Origin: Colletes latitarsis
Taxonomy: Eukaryota > Arthropoda > Insecta > Hymenoptera > Colletidae
Direction of reading: 5' to 3'
Length of the DNA stretch: 64,000 bases
NCBI RefSeq assembly: GCF_051014445.1
Contig: NW_027488378.1
Location: forward strand, 2,604,001 to 2,668,000
The notes beneath the pieces were generated by a model. That model was not told the origin of the DNA, did no database searches, and saw only the letters and a list, made by a program, of their open reading frames with translations. Positions within the stretch are counted from its first letter, which is position 1; each line of letters starts with the position of its first letter. The translations under genes and the position numbers were made by a program. This document shows positions 38,028-50,860 of this stretch, piece by piece.

Positions 38028-38905
38028 CATCTGGTTCATACTTTCGCATTTTTCGCATACTTGTTGGCCAGATCCTGGGCGCTTTCTGGTTTGGATCACG
38101 TAGTAATGTAGCACCACTCTGAAACAGTGAGTTAAACCTGGCTTGAATGTATATTTTAGGGGATAACACCGGTTGCGTCAGGTTTAGGTCTGGTATTTGC
38201 GATCATCTGGCTCATACTTTCGCATTTTTCGCATAATTGTAGGCCAGAACCTGGGCGTTTTCTGGATTGGATCACGTAGTAATGTGGTACCACACTCAAA
38301 CAGTGAGTTAAACCTGGCTTGAATGTATATTTTAGGGGATAACACCGGTTAGGTCAGGGTTAGGTCTGGTATTTGCGATCATCTGGCTCATACTTTCGCA
38401 TTTTACGCATACTTGTTGGCCAGATCCCGGCCTATTCTGGTTTGGATCACGTAGTAACGTGGCACCACACTGCAACAGTGAGTTAAACCTGGATTCAATC
38501 TATATTTTAGAGGATAACACTGGTTAGGCAGGGTTACGTCTGGTATTTGCCATGATCTGGCTTATACTTTCGCCTTTTTCACCTACTTGTTGGCCAGATT
38601 CTGGGCGTTTTCTAGGTTGGATCAGGTAGTAGTGTGGTACCGCACTGAAACAGTGAAGTAATCCAGGATTCGATCTATATATTAGAGGGTGACACCGGTT
38701 AGGTTTGTGTTAGGTCTGGTATTTGCCATTATCTGGCTCATACTTTCGCATTTTTCGCATACTTGTTCGCCATATCCTGGGCGCTTTCAGGTTTGGATCA
38801 CGTAGTAATGTAGCACCACTCTGAAACAGTAAGTTAAACCTGGATTCAATCTATATTTTAGAGGATAACACCGGTTAGGTCAGGGATAGGTCTGGTATTT
38901 GCCAT
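38028..38905 (+). repeat. 5-monomer duplication, copy 1 (878-bp spacing)
   Basis: The part 38,028-38,671 recurs at 38,906-39,549. Offset is 878 bp (5 monomers minus 2), reflecting a shortened monomer (GATCCCGGCCTATTCTGG, GGTTAGGCAGGG) carried by both. Shared variants include TTTTAGGGGATAAC, CGGTTGCGTCAGG, TTGTAGGCCAGAACC and AATCCAGGATTCG. Confidence 0.85.
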
Positions 38906-39549
38906 CATCTGGTTCATACTTTCGCATTTTTCGCATACTTGTTGGCCAGATCCTGGGCGCTTTCTGGTTTGGATCACGTAGTAATGTAGCACCACTCTGA
39001 AACAGTGAGTTAAACCTGGCTTGAATGTATATTTTAGGGGATAACACCGGTTGCGTCAGGTTTAGGTCTGGTATTTGCGATCATCTGGCTCATACTTTCG
39101 CATTTTTCGCATAATTGTAGGCCAGAACCTGGGCGTTTTCTGGATTGGATCACGTAGTAATGTGGTACCACACTCAAACAGTGAGTTAAACCTGGCTTGA
39201 ATGTATATTTTAGGGGATAACACCGGTTAGGTCAGGGTTAGGTCTGGTATTTGCGATCATCTGGCTCATACTTTCGCATTTTACGCATACTTGTTGGCCA
39301 GATCCCGGCCTATTCTGGTTTGGATCACGTAGTAACGTGGCACCACACTGCAACAGTGAGTTAAACCTGGATTCAATCTATATTTTAGAGGATAACACTG
39401 GTTAGGCAGGGTTACGTCTGGTATTTGCCATGATCTGGCTTATACTTTCGCCTTTTTCACCTACTTGTTGGCCAGATTCTGGGCGTTTTCTAGGTTGGAT
39501 CAGGTAGTAGTGTGGTACCGCACTGAAACAGTGAAGTAATCCAGGATTC
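38906..39549 (+). repeat. 5-monomer duplication, copy 2 (partial)
   Basis: Copy of 38,028-38,671, apparently identical over most of its length. It then switches to a TTTTATAGGATAAC monomer where copy 1 goes on with ATATTAGAGGGTGAC. Confidence 0.83.
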
Positions 39550-41551
39550 GATCTATATTTTATAGGATAACACCGGTTAGGATTGGGTTGGGTCTGGTAT
39601 TTGGCATCATCTGTCCCATTCTTTTGCATTTTTCGCATACTTGTTGGCCAGATCCTGGGTGTTATCTGGTTTGGATCACGTAGTAATGTGGCACCACACT
39701 GCAACAGTGAGTTAAACCTGGATTCAATCTATATTTTAGAGGATAACACTGGCTAAGTCAGGGTTAGGTCTGGTATTTGCCATCATCTGGCTTATTCTTT
39801 CGCCTTTTTCACCTACTTGTTGGCCAGATCCTGGGCGTTTTCTGGGTTGGATCAGGTAGTAGTGTGGAACCTCACTGAAACAGTGAAGTAATCCTGGATT
39901 CGATCTATATACTAGAGGGTGACACCGGTTAGGTCAGGGTTAGGTCTGGTGTTTGCCATCATCTGGCTCATACTTTCGCATTTTTCGCACACTTGTTGGC
40001 CAGATCCTGGGCGCCTTCTGGTTTGGATCACGTAATAATGTAGCACCACTCTGAAACAGTGAGTTAAACCTGGATTCAATCTTTACTTTACTGGATAACA
40101 CCGGTTAGGTCAGGGTTAGGTCTGGTATTTGCCATCATGTGGCTCATAGTTTCGCATTTTTCGCATACTTGCTGGCCAGATCCTGGGCGTTTTCTGGTTT
40201 GGGTTACGTAGTAATGTGGTACCACACTGTAACAGTGAGTCAAACTTGAATTCAATCTATATTTTAGAGGATAACACCGGTTAGGTCAGGGTTAGGTCTG
40301 GTATTTGCCATCATCTGGCATATACTTTCGCCTTTTTCACTTACTTGTTGGCCTGAGCCTGGGCGTTTTCTGGGTTGTATCGCGTAGTAATGCGGTACCA
40401 CACTGAAACAGTGGGTTAAACCTGGATTCAGTCTATATTTTAGCGGATAACACCGGTTAGGTCAGGGTTAGGTCTGGTATTTGCCATCATCTGGCTCATA
40501 CTTTCGCATTTTTCGCATACTTGTTGGCCATATCCTGGGCGCTTTCTGGTTTGGATCACGTAGTAATGTAGCACCACTCCGAAACAGTGAGTTAAACCTG
40601 GATTCAATCTATATTTTAGAGGATAACAACGGTTAGGTCAGGGCTAGGTCTGGTATTTGCCATCATCTGGTTGATACTTTCGCATTTTTCGCATACTTGT
40701 TGGCCAGATCCTGGGCGCTTTCTGGTTTGGATCACGTAGTAATGTAGCACCACTCTGAAACAGTGAGTTAAACCTGGATTCAATCTATATTTTAGAGGAT
40801 AACACCGGCTAGGTCAGGGTTAGGTCTGGTATTTGCCATCATCTGGCTTATTCTTTCGCCTTTTTCACCTACTTGTTGGCCAGATCCTGGGCGTTTTCTG
40901 GGTTGGATCAGGTAGTAGTGTGGTACCTCACTGAAACAGTGAAGTAATCCTGGATTCGATCTATATACTAGAGGGTGACACCGGTTAGGTCAGGGTTAGG
41001 TCTGGTGTTTGCCATCATCTGGCTCATACTTTCGCATTTTTCGCATACTTGTTGGCCAGATCCTGGGCGTTTTCTGGTTTGGGTTACGTAGTAATGTAGC
41101 ACCACTCTGAAACAGTGAGTTAAACCTGGATTCAATCTATATTTTAGAGGATAACACCGGTTAGGTCAGGGTTAGGTCTGGTATTTGCCATCATCTGGCT
41201 CATACATTCGCATTTTTCGCATACTTGTTGGCCAGATCCTGGGCGCTATCTCGTTTGGATCACGTAGTAATGTAGCACCACTCTGAAACAGTGAGATAAA
41301 AACCTGGATTCAATCTATATTTTAGAGGATAACACTGGTTAGGTTTGGGTTAGGTCTGGTATTTGCCATCACCTGGCTCATACTTTCGCATTTTTCGCAT
41401 ACTTGTTGGCCATATCCTGGGCGCTTTCTGGTTTGGATCACGTAGTAATGTAGCACCACTCCGAAACAGTGAGTTAAACCTGGATTCAATCTATATTTTA
41501 GAGGATAACACCGGTTAGGTCAGGGTTTAGGTCTGGTATTTGCCATCATCT

Positions 41552-42255
41552 GGCTCATGCTTTCGCATTTTTCGCATACTTGTTGGCCAGATCCTGGGCG
41601 TTTTCTGGTTGGGATCACGCGGCAATGTGGTACCACACTGAAACAGTGAGTTTATGCTGGATTCGATCTATATATTAGAGGGTAACACCGGTTAGGTTTG
41701 TGTTAGGTTTGGTATTTGCTATCATCTGGCTCATACTTTCGCATTTATCGCATACATGTTGGCCAGATCCTGGGCGCCTTCTGGTTTGGGTTACATAGTA
41801 ATGTGGTACCACACTGGAACAGTGAGTTAAACCTGAATTCAATCTATATTTTAGAGGATAACAACGGTTAGGTCAGGGCTAGGTCTGGTATTTGCCATCA
41901 TCTGGTTGATACTTTCGCATTTTTCGCATACTTGTTGGCCAGATCCTGGGCGCTTTCTGGTTTGGATCACGTAGTAATGTAGCACCACTCTGAAACAGTG
42001 AGTTAAACCTGGATTCAATCTATATTTTAGAGGATAACACCGGCTAGGTCAGGGTTAGGTCTGGTATTTGCCATCATCTGGCTTATTCTTTCGCCTTTTT
42101 CACCTACTTGTTGGCCAGATCCTGGGCGTTTTCTGGGTTGGATCAGGTAGTAGTGTGGTACCTCACTGAAACAGTGAAGTAATCCTGGATTCGATCTATA
42201 TACTAGAGGGTGACACCGGTTAGGTCAGGGTTAGGTCTGGTGTTTGCCATCATCT
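41552..42255 (+). repeat. 4-monomer unit, copy 1 (704 bp)
   Basis: Repeated at 42,256-42,959 with offset exactly 704, with small differences (GGTTGGGATCACG against GTTTGGGATCACG; GGTTTGTGTTAGG against GGGTTGTGTTAGG). Contents in order: CACGCGGCAATGTGG, GCATTTATCGCATACATG, CCTGAATTCAATC with ACAACGGTTAGG, ACCGGCTAGG, and ATACTAGAGGGTGAC monomers. Single or paired relatives occur near 40,000-41,040, 50,892, 54,064, and 61,818-63,225. Confidence 0.85.
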
Positions 42256-42959
42256 GGCTCATACTTTCGCATTTTTCGCATACTTGTTGGCCAGATCCTG
42301 GGCGTTTTCTGTTTGGGATCACGCGGCAATGTGGTACCACACTGAAACAGTGAGTTTATGCTGGATTCGATCTATATATTAGAGGGTAACACCGGTTAGG
42401 GTTGTGTTAGGTTTGGTATTTGCCATCATCTGGCTCATACTTTCGCATTTATCGCATACATGTTGGCCAGATCCTGGGCGCCTTCTGGTTTGGGTTACGT
42501 AGTAATGTGGTACCACACTGGAACAGTCAGTTAAACCTGAATTCAATCTATATTTTAGAGGATAACAACGGTTAGGTCAGGGCTAGGTCTGGTATTTGCC
42601 ATCATCTGGTTGATACTTTCGCATTTTTCGCATACTTGTTGGCCACATCCTGGCCGCTTTCTGGTTTGGATCACGTAGTAATGTAGCACCACTCTGAAAC
42701 AGTGAGTTAAACCTGGATTCAATCTATATTTTAGAGGATAACACCGGCTAGGTCAGGGTTAGGTCTGGTATTTGCCATCATTTGGCTTATTCTTTCGCCT
42801 TTTTCACCTACTTGTTGGCCAGATCCTGGGCGTTTTCTGGGTTGGATCAGGTAGTAGTGTGGTACCTCACTGAAACAGTGAAGTAATCCTGGATTCGATC
42901 TATATACTAGAGGGTGACACCGGTTAGGTCAGGGTTAGGTCTGGTGTTTGCCATCATCT
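42256..42959 (+). repeat. 4-monomer unit, copy 2 (704 bp)
   Basis: Tandem partner of 41,552-42,255. A third start at 42,960 diverges after about 50 bp. This copy is missing from macro-units 2 and 3 but present in macro-unit 4 (62,522-63,225). Confidence 0.85.
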
Positions 42960-45900
42960 GGCTCATACTTTCGCATTTTTCGCATACTTGTTGGCCAGAT
43001 CCTGGGCGTTTTCTGGTTTGGGTTACGTAGTAATGTAGCACCACTCTGAAACAGTGAGTTAAACATGGATTCAATCTATATTTTAGAGGATAACACCGGT
43101 TAGGTCAGGGTTAGGTCTGGTATTTGCCATCATCTGGCTCATACATTCGCATTTTTCGCATACTTGTTGGCCAGATCCTGGGCGCTTTCTCGTTTGGATC
43201 ACGTAGTAATGTAGCACCACTCTGAAACAGTGAGATAAAAACCTGGATTCAATCTATATTTTAGAGGATAACACCGGTTAGGTTTGGGTTAGGTCTGGTA
43301 TTTGCCATCATCTGGCTCATACTTTCGCATTTTTCGCATACTTGTTGGCCATATCCTGGGCGCTTTCTGGTTTGGATCACGTAGTAATGTAGCACCACTC
43401 TGAAACAGTGAGTTAAACCTGGATTCAATCTTTACTTTACTGGATAACACCGGTTAGGTCAGGGTTAGGTCTGACATTTGCCATCATGTGGCTCATACTT
43501 TCGCATTTTTCGCATACTTGTTGTCCAGATCCTGGGCGTTTTCTGGTTTGGATCACGCAGTAATGTGGTTCCACACTGCAACATTGAGCTAAACCTCGAT
43601 TCAATCTATATTTTATAGGATAACACCGGTTAGGATGGGGTTAGGTCTGGTATTTGCCATCAGCTGGCTTAAACATTCGCCTTTTTCACCTGCTTGATGG
43701 CCTGATCCTGGGCGTTTTCTGGTTTGGATCACGTAGTAATGTGGTACCACACTGAAACAGTTAGTTAAACCTGTGTCCGATCTATATTTTAAAGGATAAC
43801 ACCGGTTAGGTCGGGCTGAGGCCTGGGAGTTGCCATCATGTGGCTCATAGTTTCGCATTTTTCACATACTTATTCGACAGATACTTGGCGTTTTCTCGTT
43901 TGGATCATGTAGTAATGTGGTTCCACACTGCATCAGTGTGTTAAACCTGGATTCAATCTATATTTTAGAGGATAACACTGGTTAGGTCAGGGTTAGGTCT
44001 GGTATTTGCCATCATCTGGCTCATACATTCGCATTTTTCGCATACTTGTTGGCCAGATCCTGCGCGTTTTCTGGTTTGGATCACGTAGTAATGTGGGACC
44101 ACACTCAAACAGTGAGTTAAACCTGGATCCAATCTATATTTTAGAAGAATAACAACAGTTAGGTCAGTGTTAGGTCTGGTATTTGCCATCATCTGGCTCA
44201 TACATTCGCATTTTTCGCATACTTGTTGGCCAGATCCTGTGCGTTTTCTGGGTTGGATCACGTAGTAATGTGGTACCACACTGAAACAGTGAGTTAAACC
44301 TGGTTTCAATGTATATTTTAGAGGATAACACCCGTTAGGTCAGGGTTAGGTCTGGTATTTGCCATCATCTGGCTCATAGTTTCGCCTTTTTCACCTACTT
44401 GATGGCCTGATCCTGGGCGTTTTCTGGTTTGGATCACGTAGTAATGTGGGACCACACTGAAACAGTGAGTTAAACCCGTGTCCGATCTATATTTTGAAGG
44501 ATAACACCGTTTAGGTCGGGCTGAGGCCTGGTATTTGCCATCATCTGGTTCATACTTTCGCATTTTTCGCATACTTGTTGTCCAGATCCTGGGCGTTTTC
44601 TGGTTTGGATCACGCAGTAATGTGGTTCCACACTGCAACATTGAGCTAAACCTGGATTCAATCTATATTTTATAGGATAACACCGGTTACGATTGGGTTA
44701 GGTCTGGTATTTGCCATCATCTGGCTCATACTTTCGCATTTTTCGCATACTTGTTGGCCAGATCCTGGGCGTTTTCTGGGTTGGATCACGTAGTAATGTG
44801 GCAACACACTGCAACAGTGAGAGAAACCTGGATTCAATCTATATTTTAGAGGATAACACTGGTTAGGTCAGGGTTAGGTCTGGTATTTGCCATCATCTGG
44901 CTTATTCTTTCGTCTTTTTCACCTACTTCTTGGCCAGATCCTGGGCGTTTTCTGGGTTGGATGAGGTAGTAGTGTGGTACCGCCCTGAAACAGTGAAGTA
45001 ATCCTGGATTTGATCTATATATTAGAGGGTGACACCGGTTAGGTCAGGATTAGGTCCGGTATTTGCCATCCACTGGCTCATACTTTCGCATTTTTCGCAT
45101 ACTTGTTGGCCAGATCCTGTTGCGCTATCTGGTTTGGATCACGTAGTAATGTAGCCCCACTCTGAAGCAGTGAGTTAAACCTGGATTCAATCTATACTTT
45201 ACTGGATAACACCGGTTAGGTCAGGATTAGGTCTGGTATTTGCCATCATCTGGCTCATACTTTCGCATTTTTCGCATACTTGTTGGCCAGATCCTGGGCG
45301 TTTTCTAGGTTGGATCAGGTAGTAGTGTGGTACCGCACTGAAACAGTGAAGTAATCCTGGATTCGATCTATATATTAGAGGGAGACACCGGTTAGGTTTG
45401 GGTTAGGTCTGGTATTTGCCATCATCTGGTTCATACTTTCGCATTTTTCGCATACTTGTTGTCCAGATCCTGGGCGTCTTCTGGTTTCGATCACGCAGTA
45501 ATGTGGTTCCACACTGCAACATTGAGCTAAACCTGGATTCAATCTATATTTTAGAGGATAACACCGGTTAGGTCAGGGATAGGTCTGGTATTTGCCATCC
45601 ACTGGCTCATACTTTCGCATATTTCGCACACTTGTTGGCCAGATCCTTTGCGCTTTCTGGTTTGGATCACGTAGTAATGTAGCACCACTCTGAAACAGCG
45701 AGATAAACCTGGATTCAATCTTTACTTTACTGGATAACACCGGTTAGGTCAGGGTTAGGTCTGGTATTTGCCATCATGTGGCTCATACTTTCGCATTTTT
45801 CGCATACTTGTTGGTCAGATCCTGGGCGTTTTCTGGTTTGGATCACGTAGTAATGTAGCACCACACTGAAACAGTGAGTTAAACCTGGATTCAATCTATA

Positions 45901-48900
45901 TTTTAGAGGATAACACTTGTTAGGGCAAGGTTAGGTCTGGTATTTGCCATAATCTGGCTCATACATTCGCATTTTTCGCATAATTGTAGGCCAGAACCTG
46001 GGCGTTTTCTGGTTTGGATCATGTCGTAATGTGGTTCCACACTGCATCAGTGAGTTAAACCTGGATACAATCTATATTTTAGAAGAATAACACCGGTTAG
46101 GTCAGTGTTAGGTCTGGTATTTGCCATCATGAGGCTCATACTTTCGTATTTTTCGCATAATTGTTGGCCAGATCCTGGGCGTTTTCTGGTTTGGATCACG
46201 TAGTAATGTGGCACCACACTGCAACAGTGAGTTAAACCTGGATTCAATCTATATTTTAGAGGATAACACCGGTTAGGTCAGCGTTAGGTCTGGTATTTGC
46301 CATCAACTGGCTCATACTTTCGCATTTTTCACCTACTTGTTGGCCTGATCCTGGGCGTTTTCTGGTTTGGATCACGTAGTAATGTGGGACCACACTGAAA
46401 CAGTGAGTTAAACCTGGATTCAATCTATATTTTAGAGGATAACACCGGTTAGGTCAGAGTTAGGTCTGGTATTTGCCATCATCTGGCTCATACATTCGCA
46501 TTTTTCGCATACTTGTTGGCCAGATCCTGCGCGTTTTCTGGTTTGGATCACGTAGTAATGTGGGACCACACTCAAACAGTGAGTTAAACCTGGATCCAAT
46601 CTATATTTTAGAAGAATAACAACAGTTAGGTCAGTGTAAGGTCTGGTATTAGCCATCATCTGGCTCATACATTCGCATTTTTCGCATACTTGTTGGCCAG
46701 ATCCTGTGCGTTTTCTGGGTTGGATCACGTAGTAATGTGGTACCACACTGAAACAGTGAGTTAAACCTGGTTTCAATGTATATTTTAGAGGATAACACCC
46801 GTTAGGTCAGGGTTAGGTCTGGTATTTGCCATCATCTGGCTCATAGTTTCGCCTTTTTCACCTACTTGATGGCCTGATCCTGGGCGTTTTCTGGTTTGGA
46901 TCACGCAGTAATGTGGTTCCACACTGCAACATTGAGCTAAACCTGGATTCAATCTATATTTTAGAGGATAACACTGGATAGGTCAGGGTTAGGTCTGGTA
47001 TTTGCCATCATCTGGCTTATTCTTTCGCCTTTTTCACCTACTTGTTGGCCAGATACTGGGCGATTTCTGGGATGGATCAGGTAGTAGTGTGGGACCACAC
47101 TGAAACAGTGAGTTAAACCCGTGTCCGATCTATATTTTGAAGGATAACACCGTTTAGGTCGGGCTGAGGTCTGGTATTTGCCATCATCTAGTTCATACTT
47201 TCGCATTTTTCGCATACTTGTTGTCCAGATCCTGGGCGTTTTCTGGTTTGGATCACGCAGTAATGTGGTTCCACACTGCAACATTGAGCTAAACATGGAT
47301 TCAATCTATATTTTATGGGATAACACCGGTTAGGATTGGGTTAGGTCTGGTATTTGCCATCATCTGGCTCATACTTTCGCATTTTTCGCATACTTGTTGG
47401 CCAGATCCTGCGCGTTTTCTGGTTTGGATCACGTAGTAATGTAGCCCCACTCTGAAGCAGTGAGTTAAACCTGGATTCAATCTATACTTTACTGGATAAC
47501 ACCGGTTAGGTTTGGGTTAGGTCTGGTATTTGCCATCATCTGGTTCATACTTTCGCATTTTTCGCATACTTGTTGTCCAGATCCTGGGCGTTTTCTGGTT
47601 TCGATCACGCAGTAATGTGGTTCCACACTTCAACATTGAGCTAAACCTGGATTCAATCTATATTTTAGAGGATAACACCGGTTAGGTCAGGGATAGGTCT
47701 GGTATTTGCCATCATCTGGTTCATACTTTCGCATTTTTCGCATACTTGTTGGCCAGATCCTGGGTGTTTTCTGGTTTGGATCACGTAGTAATGTGGCACC
47801 ACACTGCAACAGTGAGTTAAACCTGGATTAAATCTATATTTTAGAGGATAACACTGGATAGGTCAGGGTTAGGTCTGGTATTTGCCATCATCTGGCTTAT
47901 TCTTTCGCCTTTTTCACCTACTTGTTGGCCAGATACTAGGCGATTTCTGGGTTGGATCAGGTAGTAGTGTGGTACCGCACTGAAACAGTGAAGTAATCCT
48001 GGATTCGATCTATATATTAGAGGGTGACACCGGTTAGGTCAGGGTTAGGTCTGGTATTTGCCATCCACTGGCTCATACTTTCGCATATTTCGCACACTTG
48101 TTGGCCAGATCCTTGGCGCTTTCTGGTTTGGATCACGTAGTAATGTAGCACCACTCTGAAACAGCGAGATAAACCTGGATTCAATCTTTACTTTACTGGA
48201 TAACACCGGTTAGGTCAGGGTTAGGTCTGGTATTTGCCATCATGTGGCACATACTTTCGCATTTTTCGCATACTTGTTGGTCAGATCCTGGGCGTTTTCT
48301 GGTTTGGATCACGTAGTAATGTAGCACCACACTGAAACAGTGAGTTAAACCTGGATTCAATCTATATTTTAGAGGATAACACTTGTTAGGGCAAGGTTAG
48401 GTCTGGTATTTGCCATCATCTGGCTCATACATTCGCATTTTTCGCATAATTGTAGGCCAGATCCTGGGCGTTTTCTGGTTTGGATCACGTAGTAATGTGG
48501 TACCACACTCAAACAGTGAGTCTAACCTGGATACAATCTATATTTTAGAAGAATAACACCGGTTAGGTCAGTGTTAGGTCTGGTATTTGCCATCATGAGG
48601 CTCATACTTTCGTATTTTTCGCATAATTGTTGGCCAGATCCTGGGCGTTTTCTGGTTTGGATCACGTAGTAATGTGGCACCACACTGCAACAGTGAGTTA
48701 AACCTGGATTCAATCTATATTTTAGAGGATAACACCGGTTAGGTCAGGGTTAGGTCTGGTATTTGCCATCATCTGGCTCATACCTACGCATATTTCGCAT
48801 ACTTGTAGGCCAGATCCAGGGCGTTTTCTGGTTTGGATCACGTAGTAATGTGGTACCACACTCAAACAGTGAGTTAAACCTGGATCCAATCTATATTTTA

Positions 48901-50860
48901 GACGAATAACACCGGTTAGGTCAGCGTTAGGTCTGGTATTTGCCATCATGTGGCTCATACTTTCGCATTTTTCGCATACTTGTTGGTCAGATCCTGGGCG
49001 TTTTCTGGTTTGGATCACGTAGTAATGTGGTACCACCCTCAATCAGTGAGTTAATCCTGGATCCAATCTATATTTTAGAAGAATAATACCGGTTAGGTCA
49101 GGGTTAGGTCTGGTATTTGCCATCATGTGGCTCATACTTTCGCATTTTTCGCATAATTGTAGGCCAGAACCTGGGCGTTTTCTGGTTTGGATCACGTATT
49201 AATGTGGTACCACACTGCAACAGTGAGTTAAACCTGGCTTGAATGTATATTTCAGAGGATAACACCGGTTAGGTCAGGGTTAGGTCTGGTATTTGCCATG
49301 ATCTGGCTTATACTTTCGCCTTTTTCACCTACTTGTTGGCCAGATCCTGGGCGTTTTCTGGGTTGGATCAGGTAGTAGTGTGATACCGCACTGAAACAGT
49401 GAAGTAATCCTGGATTCGATCTATATATTAGAGGGTGACGCCGGTTAGGCTTGGGTTAGGTCTGGTATTTGCCATCATCTGGCTCATACATTCGCATTTT
49501 TCGCATACTTGTTGGCCATATCCAGGGCGCTTTCTGGTTTGGATCACGTAGTAATGTAGCACCACTTTGAAACAGTGAGTTAAACCTGGATTCAATCTAT
49601 ATTTTAGAGGATAACACCGGTTAGGTCAGGGTTAGGTCTGGTATTTGCCATCATCTGGCTCATACATTCGCATTTTTCGCATACTTGTAGGCCAGATCCA
49701 GGGCGTTTTCTGGTTTGGATCACGTAGTAATGTAGCACCACTCTGAATCAGTGAGTTAAACCTGGATTCAATCTATATTTTAGAGGATAACACCGGTTAG
49801 GGCAAGGTTAGGTCTGGTATTTGCCATCATCTGGCTCATACATTCGCATTTTTCGCATAATTGTAGGCCAGATCCTGGGCGTTTTCTGGTTTGGATCACG
49901 TAGTAATGTGGTACCACACTCAAACAGTGAGTCAAACCTGGATCCAATCTATATTTTAGAAGAATAACACCGGTTAGGTCAGTGTTAGGTCTGGTATTTG
50001 CCATCATGTGGCTCATCCTTTCGTATTTTTCGCATACTTGTTGGTCAGACCCTGGGCGTTTTCTGGTTTGGATCACGTAGTAATGTGGCACCACTCTGAA
50101 ACAGTGAGTTAAACCTGGATTCAATCTATATTTTAGAGGATAACACCGGCTAGGTCAGGGTTAGGTCTGGTATTTGCCATCATCTGGCTTATTCTTTCGC
50201 CTTTTTCACCTACTTGTTGGCCAGATCCAGGGCGTTTTCTGGTTTGGATCACGTAGTAATGTAGCACCACTCTGAAACAGTGAGTTAAACCTGGATTCAA
50301 TCTATATTTTAGAGGATAACACCGGTTAGGGCAAGGTTAGGTCTGGTGTTTGCCATCATCTGGCTCATACATTCGCATTTTTCGCATACTTGTAGGCCAG
50401 ATCCAGGGCGTTTTCTGGTTTGGATCACGTAGTAATGTAGCACCACTCTGAAACAGTGAGTTAAACCTGGATTCAATCTATATTTTAGAGGATAACACCG
50501 GTTAGGGCAAGGTTAGGTCTGGTATTTGCCATCATCTGGCTCATACATTCGCATTTTTCGCATAATTGTAGGCCAGATCCTGGGCGTTTTCTGGTTTGGA
50601 TCACGTAGTAATGTGGTACCACACTCAAACAGTGAGTCAAACCTGGATCCAATCTATATTTTAGAAGAATAACACCGGTTAGGTCAGTGTTAGGTCTGGT
50701 ATTTGCCATCATGTGGCTCATCCTTTCGTATTTTTCGCATACTTGTTGGTCAGACCCTGGGCGTTTTCTGGTTTGGATCACGTAGTAATGTGGCACCACA
50801 CTGCACCAGTGAGTTAAACCTGGATTCAATCTATATTTTAGAGGATAACACCGGTTAGGT

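Larger units (their letters stand above)
41521..50860 (+). repeat. Macro-unit 1 (9,340 bp, about 53 monomers)
   Basis: Defined by the marker CAGGGTTTAGGTCTGG (an extra T), which occurs at 41,521, 50,861, 54,033 and 61,787. This is the longest complete form. Its parts reappear in order downstream: 44,3xx-46,4xx at offset 7,225 in macro-unit 2, and 44.3-50.8 kb in macro-unit 3 at offsets 10,397, 10,044, 11,102 and 10,926. Each offset change is one or more whole monomers plus at most 2 bp. It contains a 4-monomer tandem at 41,552-42,959. Confidence 0.82.
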
